64,000 nt of DNA. Origin: Glandiceps talaboti (lineage: Eukaryota > Hemichordata > Enteropneusta > Spengelidae). Positions 16,256 to 37,413 of this stretch are shown here, one piece after another; position 1 is the first letter of the stretch, and every line of letters starts with the position of its first letter. A program made the translations under genes and the position numbers. The notes under the pieces were generated by a model. The model worked only from the letters and a program-made list of their open reading frames with translations, was not told where the DNA came from and made no database searches. The stretch spans positions 5,859,001-5,923,000 of the forward strand of contig NC_135558.1 of NCBI RefSeq assembly GCF_964340395.1, written 5' to 3'.

Positions 16256-16583
16256 TAGACTCTCTCACAGTCCCAGGAGCATTGTATTGCTAAAAGGGCT
16301 GTGTTATATGTATCGCTATCTACTGCATAATTGTACTCTAATAACCTTGTACTGTGGGCTCTCAATGACTACATAGGGCTAATCATTCTTTGACCTGTTA
16401 CTACAATGCTCTGTGTTACTGCAATGCCCTGAGCATCGTAGTAACATGTCAACAAATTATTAGCCCTGTGTAGTTGATGAGGGCCCACAGTACAATGATA
16501 TTCTAGTACAATTATGTGGTAGATATCAGTACATACAAAACAGCCCTTTTAGCAATGCTGTATGAGGACTGTGAGAGAGTCTA
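16256..16583. mobile_element. Palindromic (foldback) element flanked by TA
   Basis: The two halves are inverted copies of each other over almost the whole 328 bp. Ends are TAGACTCTCTCACAGTCC and its exact reverse complement. Inner matches include GCTAAAAGGGCTGT/ACAGCCCTTTTAGC and TTGTACTGTGGG/CCCACAGTACAA. TA at both ends would be the duplicated target of a Tc1/mariner-type MITE. No coding capacity. Superfamily is inferred only from the TA ends. Confidence 0.75.
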
Positions 16584-18307
16584 TGTTATTACCTACCTTT
16601 TATTTGACCAGAAATGAAAAGAAAAGTTAAATATAGAGCCTTGACCATAAAAATATGAGTAACATAAAGGGCTTTATCTGTATTCCTCAGAATTGTACCA
16701 CCTAGTCAGGTCATAAAAATAATCATTTGATTTCCTGTTTGACACCATGACTTCTGCTCATCACTTTCTACACATGCATTGCTACAGACATGCATGAGAA
16801 TAAGGTAATCTTCTATTTTGACCCTCTAGTATAAGTAAAATACTATTAGAAGTACCAAGAATTGTGTAAGTAGGAATACACTTTGTCATAAATCTTGTCA
16901 TTTAGGTGTTTGAGGCAATCCTTGTCATAAGTGCTTGGCATTTGATGGTTTTATACAACAATTTACTCTAAAACAGAAAACATTCTTCAAAGTGTCCTGC
17001 CTTACACAATGTTACAATGTTGTGTCATGTTGGAGACCGCACAAACTTATGGTCCCTTGACTCACTCTGTTTAGACAGACAAGTCCTTGTTTATGGATTT
17101 AGAATAACTTATTGCATAAACCCCTCAAAAGTTACTTATTTAGGACAAGGATTGTGTGTGTCTGAAATACCCGAATGCTAGTAACATTAGGAGCCTTGTT
17201 TGCAAGAGAGAAAAGACCAGTTACTAAACACTAAAGGGGGTCTTGTGAATGTAGGTGAAATAAAGTGACCTAGGGACCCATGTCTGAGCGAAAATACAAA
17301 CAACATGAAGGGCCTTATCATAAGTGATTACCAGTACATGTATCAGCCAAGTTACATTGGACCCTGGTCACTATGACAATATAGAAGGTAAACAAAGTAG
17401 ACAACAATAAATATTGCATACCCCGAGTTACAAGATGTTATCGACAACAATATTTTCCAACAACATGAAATACTTTGAAGTGACTTTTACCTTGTAAGAG
17501 TCAATTTTCATCATCTTGAATACTCAGCAGTTTTGATTTCACTATTATTCATCTCTCCCCTTGAAACATTTTCTTTTTACAATAGAATTGTACATACCAG
17601 CATGTCTCAAAATGCTTGACCTGATTGACTGCCATTTGATGCTGCTCCTGTCCATTGGATAACATTATATACAACAGTACTTGAAAAAAGGTAATTTGTA
17701 CTCTTGCACTTGTGAGCTAGTGAAAAAGGCCATATTTATCCAGTGTGGATATTATCTGCCACGCCCCCCCCCCCCCCCCCACCCCACCCCACCCCTCTCC
17801 TGTTACGGCCCAAGTATGGATGTTTGCAACAGGAGAATGGGTGGGGGCAGCAGATAGCCTTGTGATCCAAAGGTAGAAATGTCCATGCTGGGCCTGTAGT
17901 ATTTAAAACAAATTATTTGAATTAATGTTAATATGATGCATATACCGGTATACTGATTTCGTGATTATGATTTTCAACCGTATGATTGCCAAAATATTTA
18001 CAATGTTCAAAATAATTACCATTACTTTAATACCCTGCAATAATATCACATCAGTCAATCTGAAAAAATGTCATTGTATATATGTATTGAAGTATGTGAA
18101 AAAAAACACAAATGAAAATTGGAATGTCTCTTCAAAACTCAACTTGAAAGGTTTCCAAAAGCTCCGAATAGCTTTTGCCCTGTTAACAGAGCATCATCAA
18201 GTCAGTAAAAATATTAAAGTATATGTAATGTCAAGAATTGACTCGGAAGTACCTGGACATGATAGTCAACGTTATTTGATTCCTGGTATGGTAATAGACT
18301 TAGAAAA

Positions 18308-18357
18308 GTCAAGTCATGTGGGGTTATGACTATCGTCTTATCCCAACATGACTTGAC
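18308..18357. repeat. Short inverted repeat able to form a hairpin
   Basis: GTCAAGTCATGTGGGG and CCCAACATGACTTGAC pair with a 4-base loop and about 23-bp arms with a few mismatches. Could be a tiny foldback element or a small-RNA hairpin. Confidence 0.6.
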
Positions 18358-18406
18358 TCCAAGCTTAGTAGTACAGTGATTTCATAGATCCATTATAGTA
18401 CCGAGT

Positions 18407-18432
18407 AACAACAACAACAACAACAACAACAA
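18407..18432. repeat. (CAA)n microsatellite
   Basis: Eight to nine uninterrupted CAA units. Confidence 0.95.
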
Positions 18433-20132
18433 ATGTAGTGATAAAGACTCTTTATTGTAATGATATATACACTGGTATGCAATGGTGACAAATCAGATAT
18501 CAAAATATTAAAATTTAAATTTTTTGTTCAAATCTCAGAATTATTGTGCAAAAAGGTGCCCAGTTTGGAATGTAACAGTCGTAAACAGCATGGACAACGC
18601 TCTGCACAGTCAAACATCACACACAAAAACACACATCTAACTTTTGGACGGATTTTGAAAAATAGACACTAGTTTCTGTTTGAACAGAATTGCATGAAGA
18701 TAAAGCTAAATGTTACAAATACTAAAATGGTCTGACAACTCTATATGATAATTACCAAGTAGATATGGTATCTGTTACTCCCTATTTGCTAATAAAAAGA
18801 ACTCTTCCTTCATACTAAATTACAGGGTGAATCCAAATTTTTTGGACAAATAGGGATGTTGGGTCAACGTGAAGTGTGGTAATGTGAGTCAATTAGTATT
18901 AATGGTGACTTTATTTGTTCTTCTGCCAACCTTTCCACCTCTATTTCTGTGAATGTTTGGTTTGGTCCCTTTACACAGCAGTAGTCGGTTGGTCTAATCA
19001 ACCATGAGGCAAGGGGTGAGGTAGGTTGCAGACTCTATGTTTTGACAGTATAAACACTGCAGCTTTGAAGATAAAAGTGTGTCTATGGCTATCATATATT
19101 AGCTTATTATTTCACTATTAACATACCCTGAACCTTACAATATATAACTAGTAATACTTTCATTCACTATAGCTTGGTACAAGTGGGAGGATATCCACTG
19201 CATCAGAAAAATCTACATGTACATTGGACATGCCAACCACACCTAGTTTTAACTCACACAATCTGTTAAAACTAACACAGTGTCATAGTACAGAGAACAT
19301 GGTAAATTCACACCTGTCATAACTCAGTTGATTTCTGGCATGCGTTTTCTTGTACAATCTTTCAGTATACCAAAGCTATATATATATGTACTTCAGTGAA
19401 AAGTCAAAGTTTGTCGGTAAAAAGATGGAAATGGTAAAGCTGCATGGAAGTATCAGGATAGTGAAATGTACAGAACAAATTAAAACTAAAAAGTTAGTGA
19501 AATGTAAACTGAGTAAGAAAGCACACCCTGCAGGTAAATAATACTGATTGAACATTAAAGCACTGTAATTCAAGGTACTAGTATGCACAAGGCACTTACA
19601 AAGACCCAAAAAGACGGGAGACACGCATATTTAATACTGAAATATCCCGATATGTGAAGGCAATGATGGTGAAAAAGCAGATGCATCATTTCGCATTAAT
19701 ACTTGCATTTCAATGAATCTACATTTCATTTTGACTGCATTCAGAAACCCACATCAATTTCAACTTCAGACCACTAGTTGTTTGGTGGTCTGAGTTTATT
19801 TCCACTAAAACACTTACCAACAAATTTGTACCCATTCTAGCAAGTTCAATGTTAGAAGCTATATGGTATATAAACACACAAACCATGTGATTGGTAGATA
19901 TGGGAAACTTACACGTAATAAAGTCCCTTAAATGTCCTAAAATCACAGATGTTTTGAGATCATACTCTTTTAACTAGAGAGGGCGGTGTAAGATAGCAGG
20001 GTGTATATAAATCACTATAGTCACATGGTTTATACAGCTTACAAGGTGGTACACAATTTAATAACTTTAACTTAATACTGCAAGATTTTGTTTTCATTTT
20101 TGTTCGAAAGAAGTATTTGTTCTTAAACCTAC

Positions 20133-20160
20133 GACCACTATAAGAATTCTTATAGTGGTC
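20133..20160. repeat. Perfect 28-bp palindrome
   Basis: GACCACTATAAGAA followed directly by its reverse complement. A related imperfect palindrome (CAGACCACTAG...GGTGGTCTG) lies near 19768-19793, and both are followed by a TGAG(T/C)TTA-like sequence. Confidence 0.9.
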
Positions 20161-20712
20161 TGAGCTTAAACAGATGCATACTGGAATGTAAATGCCTGTC
20201 TTTATAATTATCTTTGGTAAAAGGTTGTACTTTTCAAACACTAACACACAGTATAATTTAACGTGCATTTCAGTAAGTTCCTTAATTTTGTGATTTTAGA
20301 GTATCAGTCTTATGGCGTTGAAAGTCAAAATGACTGCATGCATAGTTTAATATCTCTAGGTGAACGTATCTTTACATTGTTTTGCTTCAAAAATGTTTAC
20401 AAATTGGATTCATATATGTCTGTGTGAAATAGACATGACTTTGTTGACTGTGTAGTGTTCATTTCACCACTACTCATTGCTCTCCATTGATACATTTTAA
20501 TACACATGGTCACGCCTAGTTCTAATCTGATGTCACATTCTGTAAAAGTTGAGAGGCAATTAAGTATCACATGACAACTTCAGTCAAACGGGAAGAGAAC
20601 AGACTCAACGTTAGGTTGCCAGACACAGTCGCAACCAAATCATTGAGTCCACGACTTCTCAACCAATCTGACAGTGAAGTTTGTAATGTTATCAGTTTGC
20701 TAACCCCCAAAA

Positions 20713-20718
20713 TTTATT
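20713..20718 (-). promoter_or_regulatory. Candidate polyadenylation signal for the tektin-like gene
   Basis: TTTATT on the plus strand reads AATAAA on the minus strand, about 765 bases after the stop codon at 21483. Chosen because no nearer canonical signal was seen; not certain. Confidence 0.4.
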
Positions 20719-21482
20719 TCACCGAAATGAACACAGAAATTTTCATAACTGAACATAAATTTGTTGTAACAATTTCATATAGCTGGCACAAGAGTGTATC
20801 TTAAGACATTGTCACTGAATTTACAGTGAAATAACAGACTACATACGTGTCCGATATGTACACAAGATAATTTTAGATATGGCTGCAGTATTATATATTT
20901 CAGCATGATAACGTGGTGCATGAATGTTTATCTTGCACCAGTTACATTTGACCCACTACAACACTTCCTAACTTCTTCCTATTTCTATTCATTAAATATA
21001 ATCAATGTCAAACTACTAGCATCTAATATTTACAAGTTTCACTTTAAAAAGTGGCAAATTTACACACTACAAACCCCTCTCACAGAAAATGAACCCATCT
21101 GGCTATATTCATATACTAGAGGGCCATACCATACGGTCATCAAAGTAGGGGGTTTGCAGGCGTTGTGATGGTGATGAAATCTTACCACGATAATTGCCAC
21201 ATAAATCACATCACAAATTGCATAGGTCAAAGTGATCGGTTTCACTGAAGTCTTCTGCTTCGTTTACTTCATAATTTACAAATTACAAATTACAGATTGG
21301 TGCAAGTAAGGTGGGCCATGACATGCAGCAAAACACTTCTAGTAAGTTCACACTTGTTCAATTATAAAAATTTGCAGAACACATGATTTTGAAATCTCCT
21401 TTTGCTTCAATTTTTTTTTTGTTCGTCTTAACTTTGTCTCTCACTCATTTGAAAATTACTTTCTATGGTGTGGTGTAAATAT

Positions 21483-30612
<9,130 letters not shown>

Positions 30613-30758
30613 TTTAAGTCCATTTGGTTCACCAAACCAAGTTTCAATGCTAACAAAATATACAAAATGGCCCGACGTGTCAGCCGAAGCCCAACTGCAG
30701 AACACCGCTATGTATGTGATTATGGTTGTCCGACTCAGAGCGTCGGTGCGTAACACGT

Positions 30759-30771
30759 GTTGCCAAGCAAC
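30759..30771 (-). promoter_or_regulatory. RFX X-box upstream of the tektin-like gene
   Basis: GTTGCC-A-AGCAAC fits the RFX consensus GTNRCC(0-3N)RGYAAC exactly, 147 bases upstream of the tektin-like start codon. RFX factors drive ciliary genes across animals. A CACGTG E-box touches it at 30754-30759. Confidence 0.7.
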
Positions 30772-31238
30772 TTTACTTCGCGGAGACAATCTCCTCAACA
30801 TTTAGGTGGCACCGAACACATTTTGTAAGATTATCTCTGATTGGATAAAACATTCAACTTCAAGAATTTTTTACATGTACAGTAAATTATACAAATTGTT
30901 AGTTAAATTCAATAATGGAATTAGAAAAGTTGTGGTGGCATGGTGATAGAGTAATAAGACACATCTTGTTTTCCGAATAAACAATGTGCTTTCTATTTCA
31001 AACAATGGTGTTACACCACCACTGATAGCAATTTGATAACATATTGAATATGAAGCTTAGATAAGTATAAACATTAATATTTTTCTGTCGACGTTATTAA
31101 AAATTAAACTCGCAATATATACAGTATATGGTGAGTTTAATTGAATTTGATTAATGTTCTCCGTTGTTGTGTTGCTGGTTGTTGATATTGTGAGTAGGGC
31201 GCCGCCAGACGCCATAACTTTCGAAGTGGGTTCGTCCA

Positions 31239-31248
31239 TCTCGCGAGA
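31239..31248. promoter_or_regulatory. TCTCGCGAGA promoter box
   Basis: Perfect 10-bp palindrome of the known TCTCGCGAGA core-promoter element, about 190 bp upstream of the phostensin-like ATG. Confidence 0.65.
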
Positions 31249-31279
31249 AATAGCGTGATTTAAGGTCGTAGCTCCGGTA

Positions 31280-31287
31280 TGACGTCA
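31280..31287. promoter_or_regulatory. Full CRE TGACGTCA
   Basis: Perfect CREB/ATF site 32 bases after the TCTCGCGAGA box and 153 bases before the start codon. The spacing suits a proximal promoter or 5' UTR position. Confidence 0.65.
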
Positions 31288-31440
31288 CCAGGGTCGCTCT
31301 AGTGAATTTTGAAAACCGTGATCACGGAAAACACCTATGGAAATTACAAGCAGAAAAGTTTAATTTTCTTCATAAATTATTAACCACACGGACTATATAT
31401 TGTCAGATTGAGCACATACACGGAAGGAGGGGCTGCCAAA

Positions 31441-34005
31441 ATGTCGACACCGGGCTGGAAAACAGCGTTGCTGGAGAAGAAGTACAGACGCGACGAGGAA
31501 CAGAGAAAGCGACAGGAGGAAGATGAGTGGAAATTGGACGCAATGCCGAGTTGGAAACGGGACTTAGTGTTGAAAAAGAGAGCCGGCGTACAGTTAAACA
31601 GTTGGAGGGTGACACCCAGGCCTGCTACTGTAAGTAAAAATTCCGATCAAGGGAAAAGGACCGACTTTTCAGCACAGCCTCTCACAAATAAATCTAGCGG
31701 TGCGCAAAATAACAGCCGTGACAAAGTCAAGTCGGAAGCCCCCACCCAAAACTATGAACATTCCATAGACGAGACAGATTCTCAATCAGTTGACGATGAA
31801 GTCTTTGGGGGAGGCGTTTCTGAAGAACATGTCACTTCCGTACAAGACAACCCTTTCCTTAAATTAGAACGTAAGCGATTGAATTCGGGCAACGGCGAGA
31901 AGCCCGTTTTGAACAGGAAACCTCCGAATAACGAGGTCATAGAACTGAATAGGAACACAACCTCTACGACAAATTACAATGCTAACACAAGTCAACATAT
32001 ACCGGCAAATACTTCCACGAGAGGCTTGCAAAACTCAAGCCGGTTGACAACTGTTGATGCAAATGAAAACAAACCTCGTGAACCCGAAGTTATAATTATA
32101 CCCAAACCCAAAAATATGTTGATTGAAAGTCGAGAAAGACATGAATTGGATACAAAACAAATAAAACTAAGAACTCGTAGCCTGTCACCATCCCCATCAA
32201 ACAGACGGATAACTGTGGCTAAAGAACAGAATTTGTCGGACAGTGCTAACTCGAGTCCAAGGACGCCTACAAGTCCCTCATCGCTCAGTCCAAGAAGTGG
32301 AGATGATGATAGTGAGGACAGTGTTGAGAAAGGCAAAGTGAACAGATTGATGGGGATGTTTGGTAAACCAGTGTCACAAAGTGAGCGTAATGATTTCAGA
32401 AGAGGTCGTTTGAACAGTTTGGATAGAAACACCTACCAGAAACCAAGTAGTCAAAGTCATTCTAGTAAAGTGACCACAGGTGGAAAACCTCCCCTTCCAC
32501 CATCCACTGTGAAGTCAAAGCCACCAATAACGCCAATGACAACTGTGACCACACATTATGGTTACTCAGCACACAGTCGACCACCTCCCTCACAGCCTGT
32601 ACCCCAAGTCAGTAAGGTTGACCTTAAACCTGTAGAAACAGTGCCTTCAAGGATAACTACAGAGGAAGAGGAAAATATTCCAATGCCAAAACCAAGAAAA
32701 CCTAAGAAGCAAAAGCTAGATGCTAGTACTATAATACGCCTTGAAAACAGTGAGCCAGTTAAACGACCAAACTATGCAACTAGAATATCCCCCTCTGTAG
32801 ATGATGAAGCTGATAGTCGTGATAAGGAGTCTTTGAACTCTGTGAATGAAAATGATTATTCGGATCAAGTGGTGAGGAGAAGACATCCACCAAAAATACA
32901 ACCCCTTGATGTTAAAGGAGATGATGACGAAGAACTACCAAAGCCTAATACTGTATCTAATATACGACATTCTTTTAGCGAGTATAACGGGCCAGTTCCA
33001 GTTCCAACTCCTGCTCCAATACCAGTAAATAATACCAAACGACGAGCACCTCCACCCCCATCACAACCTACTTCAACTGAGAAACGTGCACCTCAACCTC
33101 CGATACAACCTACTTCAAGTGATATCAAGCCACAGAAAGATAACAGTGCCAATGTAACGGTAATATCAAACAAAATAACAACTCAGAAACCTGCACAAAT
33201 TAAAACAAATGAAGCAATACCAGGTACGAATACCAGTAGAAGTAAAGAGCCAATATCTCAACCAATTTTGACAGAAACACAAACGTCTGTTAATAAACAG
33301 ACCATCGTAATGACCCCAGTTACCAAAGAATCTAATGTGAACGCTGACTCGGATATCAGGCAAGCTGTAGAGGAGCTAAAAAGTGTGGGAACAACATTTC
33401 GTGTCACACCACGAAAAGACAAAAACTCTGCTAAGAATGAAACTAAGAAAGATAATACCAAGAATGTGTATGATGCTAAAAAGCCTACAGTAAATGAAAT
33501 GAATGATAATAGTATAACATACACTAAAAAGACTACTTTGACTGTAAAAAGTGTTTCAAGAACAACACCTATATTTACATCGGAAGACAATACTAAAGTG
33601 CAAGAAAACCATACAGAAAGTAGAGATGAAGAAGATATTCCAGTTAGTAATATTGATGATATTCCAGTTAGTAATATTGATGATTTGTTAACACCTCCAA
33701 CATCGCCAACAAAAGAAAGTCTACCAGAATTGAAACAAGAAACCATTGTTGTACAAAAAGAAAACAAAGTCATTGTAAGCAATAAGACTGAAACACCCAA
33801 ACCTGTACAAAATGGAGAAATTGTTAGAAATGGTACAAATGTCACTGAACAGAAAAACGTTGAACCTGTTAATGAATTTGTGAAAGTTCCATTGAAGAGG
33901 ATATCAGTTGGAAAACACAAAAAGATTTCAATGTACAGGTTTATTGGTGAGAATGCCCCTACTGGTAAACCATCTATGCTAACAAAGTCAAGACAAAATA
34001 TGAAG
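31441..34005 (+). CDS. Phostensin/taperin-like exon 1 (855 codons)
   Basis: One very long exon with the WK-LL/MPSWKR motifs at the start and a disordered region rich in Ser, Thr, Pro, Lys and Asn. It includes a perfect repeat DIPVSNID-DIPVSNID (33637-33684 region) and KISMYRFIGENAPTGKP (828-844). Donor ATGAAG|GTAAGT, phase 0. Confidence 0.92.
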
Positions 34006-37000
34006 GTAAGTTGATATAAATATATTGTTTTGTCACAGCAAATTCTGTAAGGTAAGGTGCTAATACCCATTGGTTAGCACAGACCGACCATGTTGGGTCT
34101 GTTTTGGTCACAAATAGCCTAGAGACTTGGCTGTCTGGTTTGACAAGTTGAGATACTGGCAAACAACATAACATTACCAAGCCAGGTAGTCGGGTCTCTT
34201 GGCTAGGTTACAAAGGGTACTCCCTTTCCCAAAATGTTATGTCGTTCTCAGTTCTGTTGACTTTGGATTCAATCTGTACAACAGTTCAATATTATGGTGA
34301 TTCAACACACTTTGTTGACTAATTATAAGTCTACCATTCTCACGGTAAAGACTTGCATGTAGTTCTCTTTTGAATAACTTGACACTTCCACTCCCCACCC
34401 CACCATCACCAAAAACACCTATACCCTCTAAACCTGTAGTTGTGCATTCAGATGTTCCTTGAAGGTCAATACATTGACCTGAGTCACATTATTTCTATTT
34501 GACCTCCCTTACTACTAAGTCTTCTCCCTCTGTATTGTTGTCACCATGTCAAAATCAATGACTCGGATAACTCAGAATAACCCATTATAATTTGACCACT
34601 TCCATCTTATTGCGGTATTTAAACTCTAAATAAATGAATGATGTCATCATAAAAAATTACAAGGTCAGTTTCTTACAAGGTAGTCAGTAGTCAGTCATCC
34701 AAAGATTTGAAAGTCATAACAAAGAAAAACAAGATCTATGGGTAGGGCCCGGGCAGGGTCATGTCATTCCAACCACAAATATGCTAGAATTCCAATGGAT
34801 GCTAGAATTCCAATGGTAAAATAACTCCATGCATGATGTGTTGAGTAAATAAATCATCAAAAAAATAACATAACCGGAAAGAAGTCTTAGAATTCTATTT
34901 TGTCAGTTTTCTAACTTTTGAGTGATATTTTTGGTTATGACTCATTCTGACACAACTGGGTGGTTCAGGGGGCTATAAACTTTCATTGTGATGAATAGGT
35001 ATAGTAGGAGGATGTTGGATGATAAGTATTGGGTGTCCTCCTACCTGTCAATCAAATATAGGTTTATAACGACATCCAGTCATCAGTGACGCACACACAA
35101 TGGTATTCACATAGAAAGGTCCCATTCACCACTACTGACCATGTGTAAAAAATGTGTTTCCAAAAAATGTCTCTAATTTTCTTGGAATTTTTGTAAATCA
35201 CGATTACTTTGAAACTAAAAACATTGATACCACGTATATGCTAGTACCGACAGTATAAGAATTCAGCTCAGATAAAGTGTTAGAAATTGACCAAAATAGA
35301 TTTTCAATAATTTTATATGGAAAGTGGGTACTGAACAGTTTAATATGGTAGGGTATTGTCAAGGACACACAAAAAAGGGATAAGAATAAAACGCAGGATA
35401 TAAATTGGTTTGCAAACTGTATGCACTATCAAGTAAGGTGATATTTCAACTGTTTGTTGAATTTTGGAATGAAAATTTAATATATAGATGAAAGCATGTA
35501 TGCATTCAGTGTAGATGATTGCTGTTAGGATTAAACTAATCTTAATATTGATTTCCATAATACTGGGGTATATAATAATGGCGTAATCAAGGATGTAATT
35601 TCACTACAAAGATCTATATATACATGTAAAATACAAGCACCATTCATCTCAATTGTCTTTTATATACAAGCTAAGCTGCAATCAGGCAGATTACATTACT
35701 GTTTGTGAAATTGATAATTAAAAACTGTAAGGTATGTTGACAGGAATGGGATTGTTATCATAGTTTGATGACCTTGTATTAGATTATTCTCTTTTGTTGC
35801 AATTCAAGTATTGCATTGGTACATGACAGGTGAATTCGATAACGATGAAAGAAGGGGTACTGTGCAGGGCACGCCTCCTAGAATATATATTGCTAGCAAC
35901 AATTTATTTACCATGTGGCAGACAGGTACATGTAGTAACTATTTCTATATGTATTAAATATATAGTGTTGTACAGGTCACACAAAGAGAATGATTATTGA
36001 GCAGCAGTGCATGTATTTTAACTAGAGAATGTTTTATAGTGTGTGAGTTTTAGACAGTATTCAAGTATGATTTATGTTGTCATGGAAGGCTTTTACTGAT
36101 TTCCTTATGCTTGTGTATAACTATAAATGACTTAGGTGCAGTCATCTGTGTCTGGTCACTAGACGGTCGGTGTAAGAGGGTAGACCAGAGATCAGACATT
36201 GCAGAGAGGCAAGCATTTCATTATAGGCAGTTAATTTTAACAAGCTTACCATTAAATATTTTGAAAGATATAAATTTGTCGTGATTTAAGATTTTCTTGA
36301 AATGGAATGATATTGCTATTAAATGTTCTGTTTTAAATAAAGCCATATAAAGAATTTAAGACTAGCCATTGAGACATTAATAATTGCGGTGTATCAAATA
36401 TGTCTGGGAAAAAGAACTATGAATGATGACGTTTTTAAATAGACATGACAGAACATGTTCATCTGTTATTCAGGTTGGCAAGGGTAGATGTCATACCACA
36501 GGTGATAGTACATTCTCTACAGAAAACGTTTTCATTTCCATACAGTCATATTATATATAATAGGCAGTGACCTCACAGATTTACACATAGCTTGTATGTT
36601 GACAAACCTTGCCAGCTGGCTGCTAGGTTTATAGCTGTGAAATCTGTATGCGTCATTTAAATCTGAGCACCCCCATTTTGAGCTATGTTTGGAACTTGCG
36701 TAGAGTGCTTTGTAGTGCTGACAATGGATACTGTAAAATGATCGACAGACACTATTCTGTACTGCTGACTATCACATTCCAAGCTGTATAAAAACTACAT
36801 ATATCTACATGTATGCATAAACATGTACACCATAGTAGTGGGGAGTATGATATATTAGTTGTAATTACTGTACAGGATAGAATAGCTATGGTTATGACAA
36901 CATTAGTAATCACCATTTCATACATGATATTATGCATTTTATGTATATGATGAATTTATAAATAGCCAATGCCATGCTATCATATAACAAATGTAAACAT

Positions 37001-37337
37001 CCACAAGCACAAGAAACTGGAACATGCACACTTTAACTGTGGAACACATACAAATGTACGGACATGCACATGAAAAAGTAGGAACTTAGCTACATGTACA
37101 TACAGACAAGACTGACACAGACACAGACGCACACATACACACGCAGTCACAAACACGACTGTTTGCCCTCTAAGCCAATTTGACAGCACTGCTGACCACA
37201 CAATTCTTTGTGACTCACCAAATTTGGTGTTCCCTTTGTCTTACTGTGTGATGACTCATGAGGAAACCTAGTTTTTATAATTTCAACCTACAACAAAAAG
37301 TCTTTTATTAGAGGATACGCTGTGTGTTTGCGCACAT

Positions 37338-37413
<76 letters not shown>

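Larger units (their letters stand above)
16584..21482. other. Intergenic DNA downstream of the tektin-like gene
   Basis: AT-rich. Holds a C17 run (17764-17780), a short strong hairpin (18308-18357), a CAA repeat (18407-18432) and two small palindromes near 19770 and 20133. Open frames such as 17961-18329 and 20571-20804 show no family features. The end nearest 21482 is the 3' UTR of the minus-strand gene. Confidence 0.6.
30613..31440. promoter_or_regulatory. Head-to-head intergenic region, candidate bidirectional promoter
   Basis: 828 bp between the minus-strand tektin-like ATG and the plus-strand phostensin-like ATG. It is GC-richer at each end than in the middle. The left side has an X-box and CACGTG E-box; the right side has TCTCGCGAGA and TGACGTCA. 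No TATA box is evident at either end. Confidence 0.65.

Noticed and set aside
17961-18329. 122-codon plus-strand frame
   Set aside because: AT-driven composition at the start, no family features, and it runs into the hairpin at 18308.
30613-30801. Upstream ATG extending the tektin-like N-terminus by 63 codons
   Set aside because: The extension is not helical, has no family match, and overlaps the X-box and probable transcription start.
31408-31440. Eleven extra in-frame codons before the phostensin-like ATG
   Set aside because: They begin with TTG, not ATG, and the conserved motif starts right after the ATG at 31441.
31992-34070. Minus-strand frames of 146 and 270 codons opposite phostensin-like exon 1
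   Set aside because: Shadows of the long coding exon; no splice sites, start context or family features.
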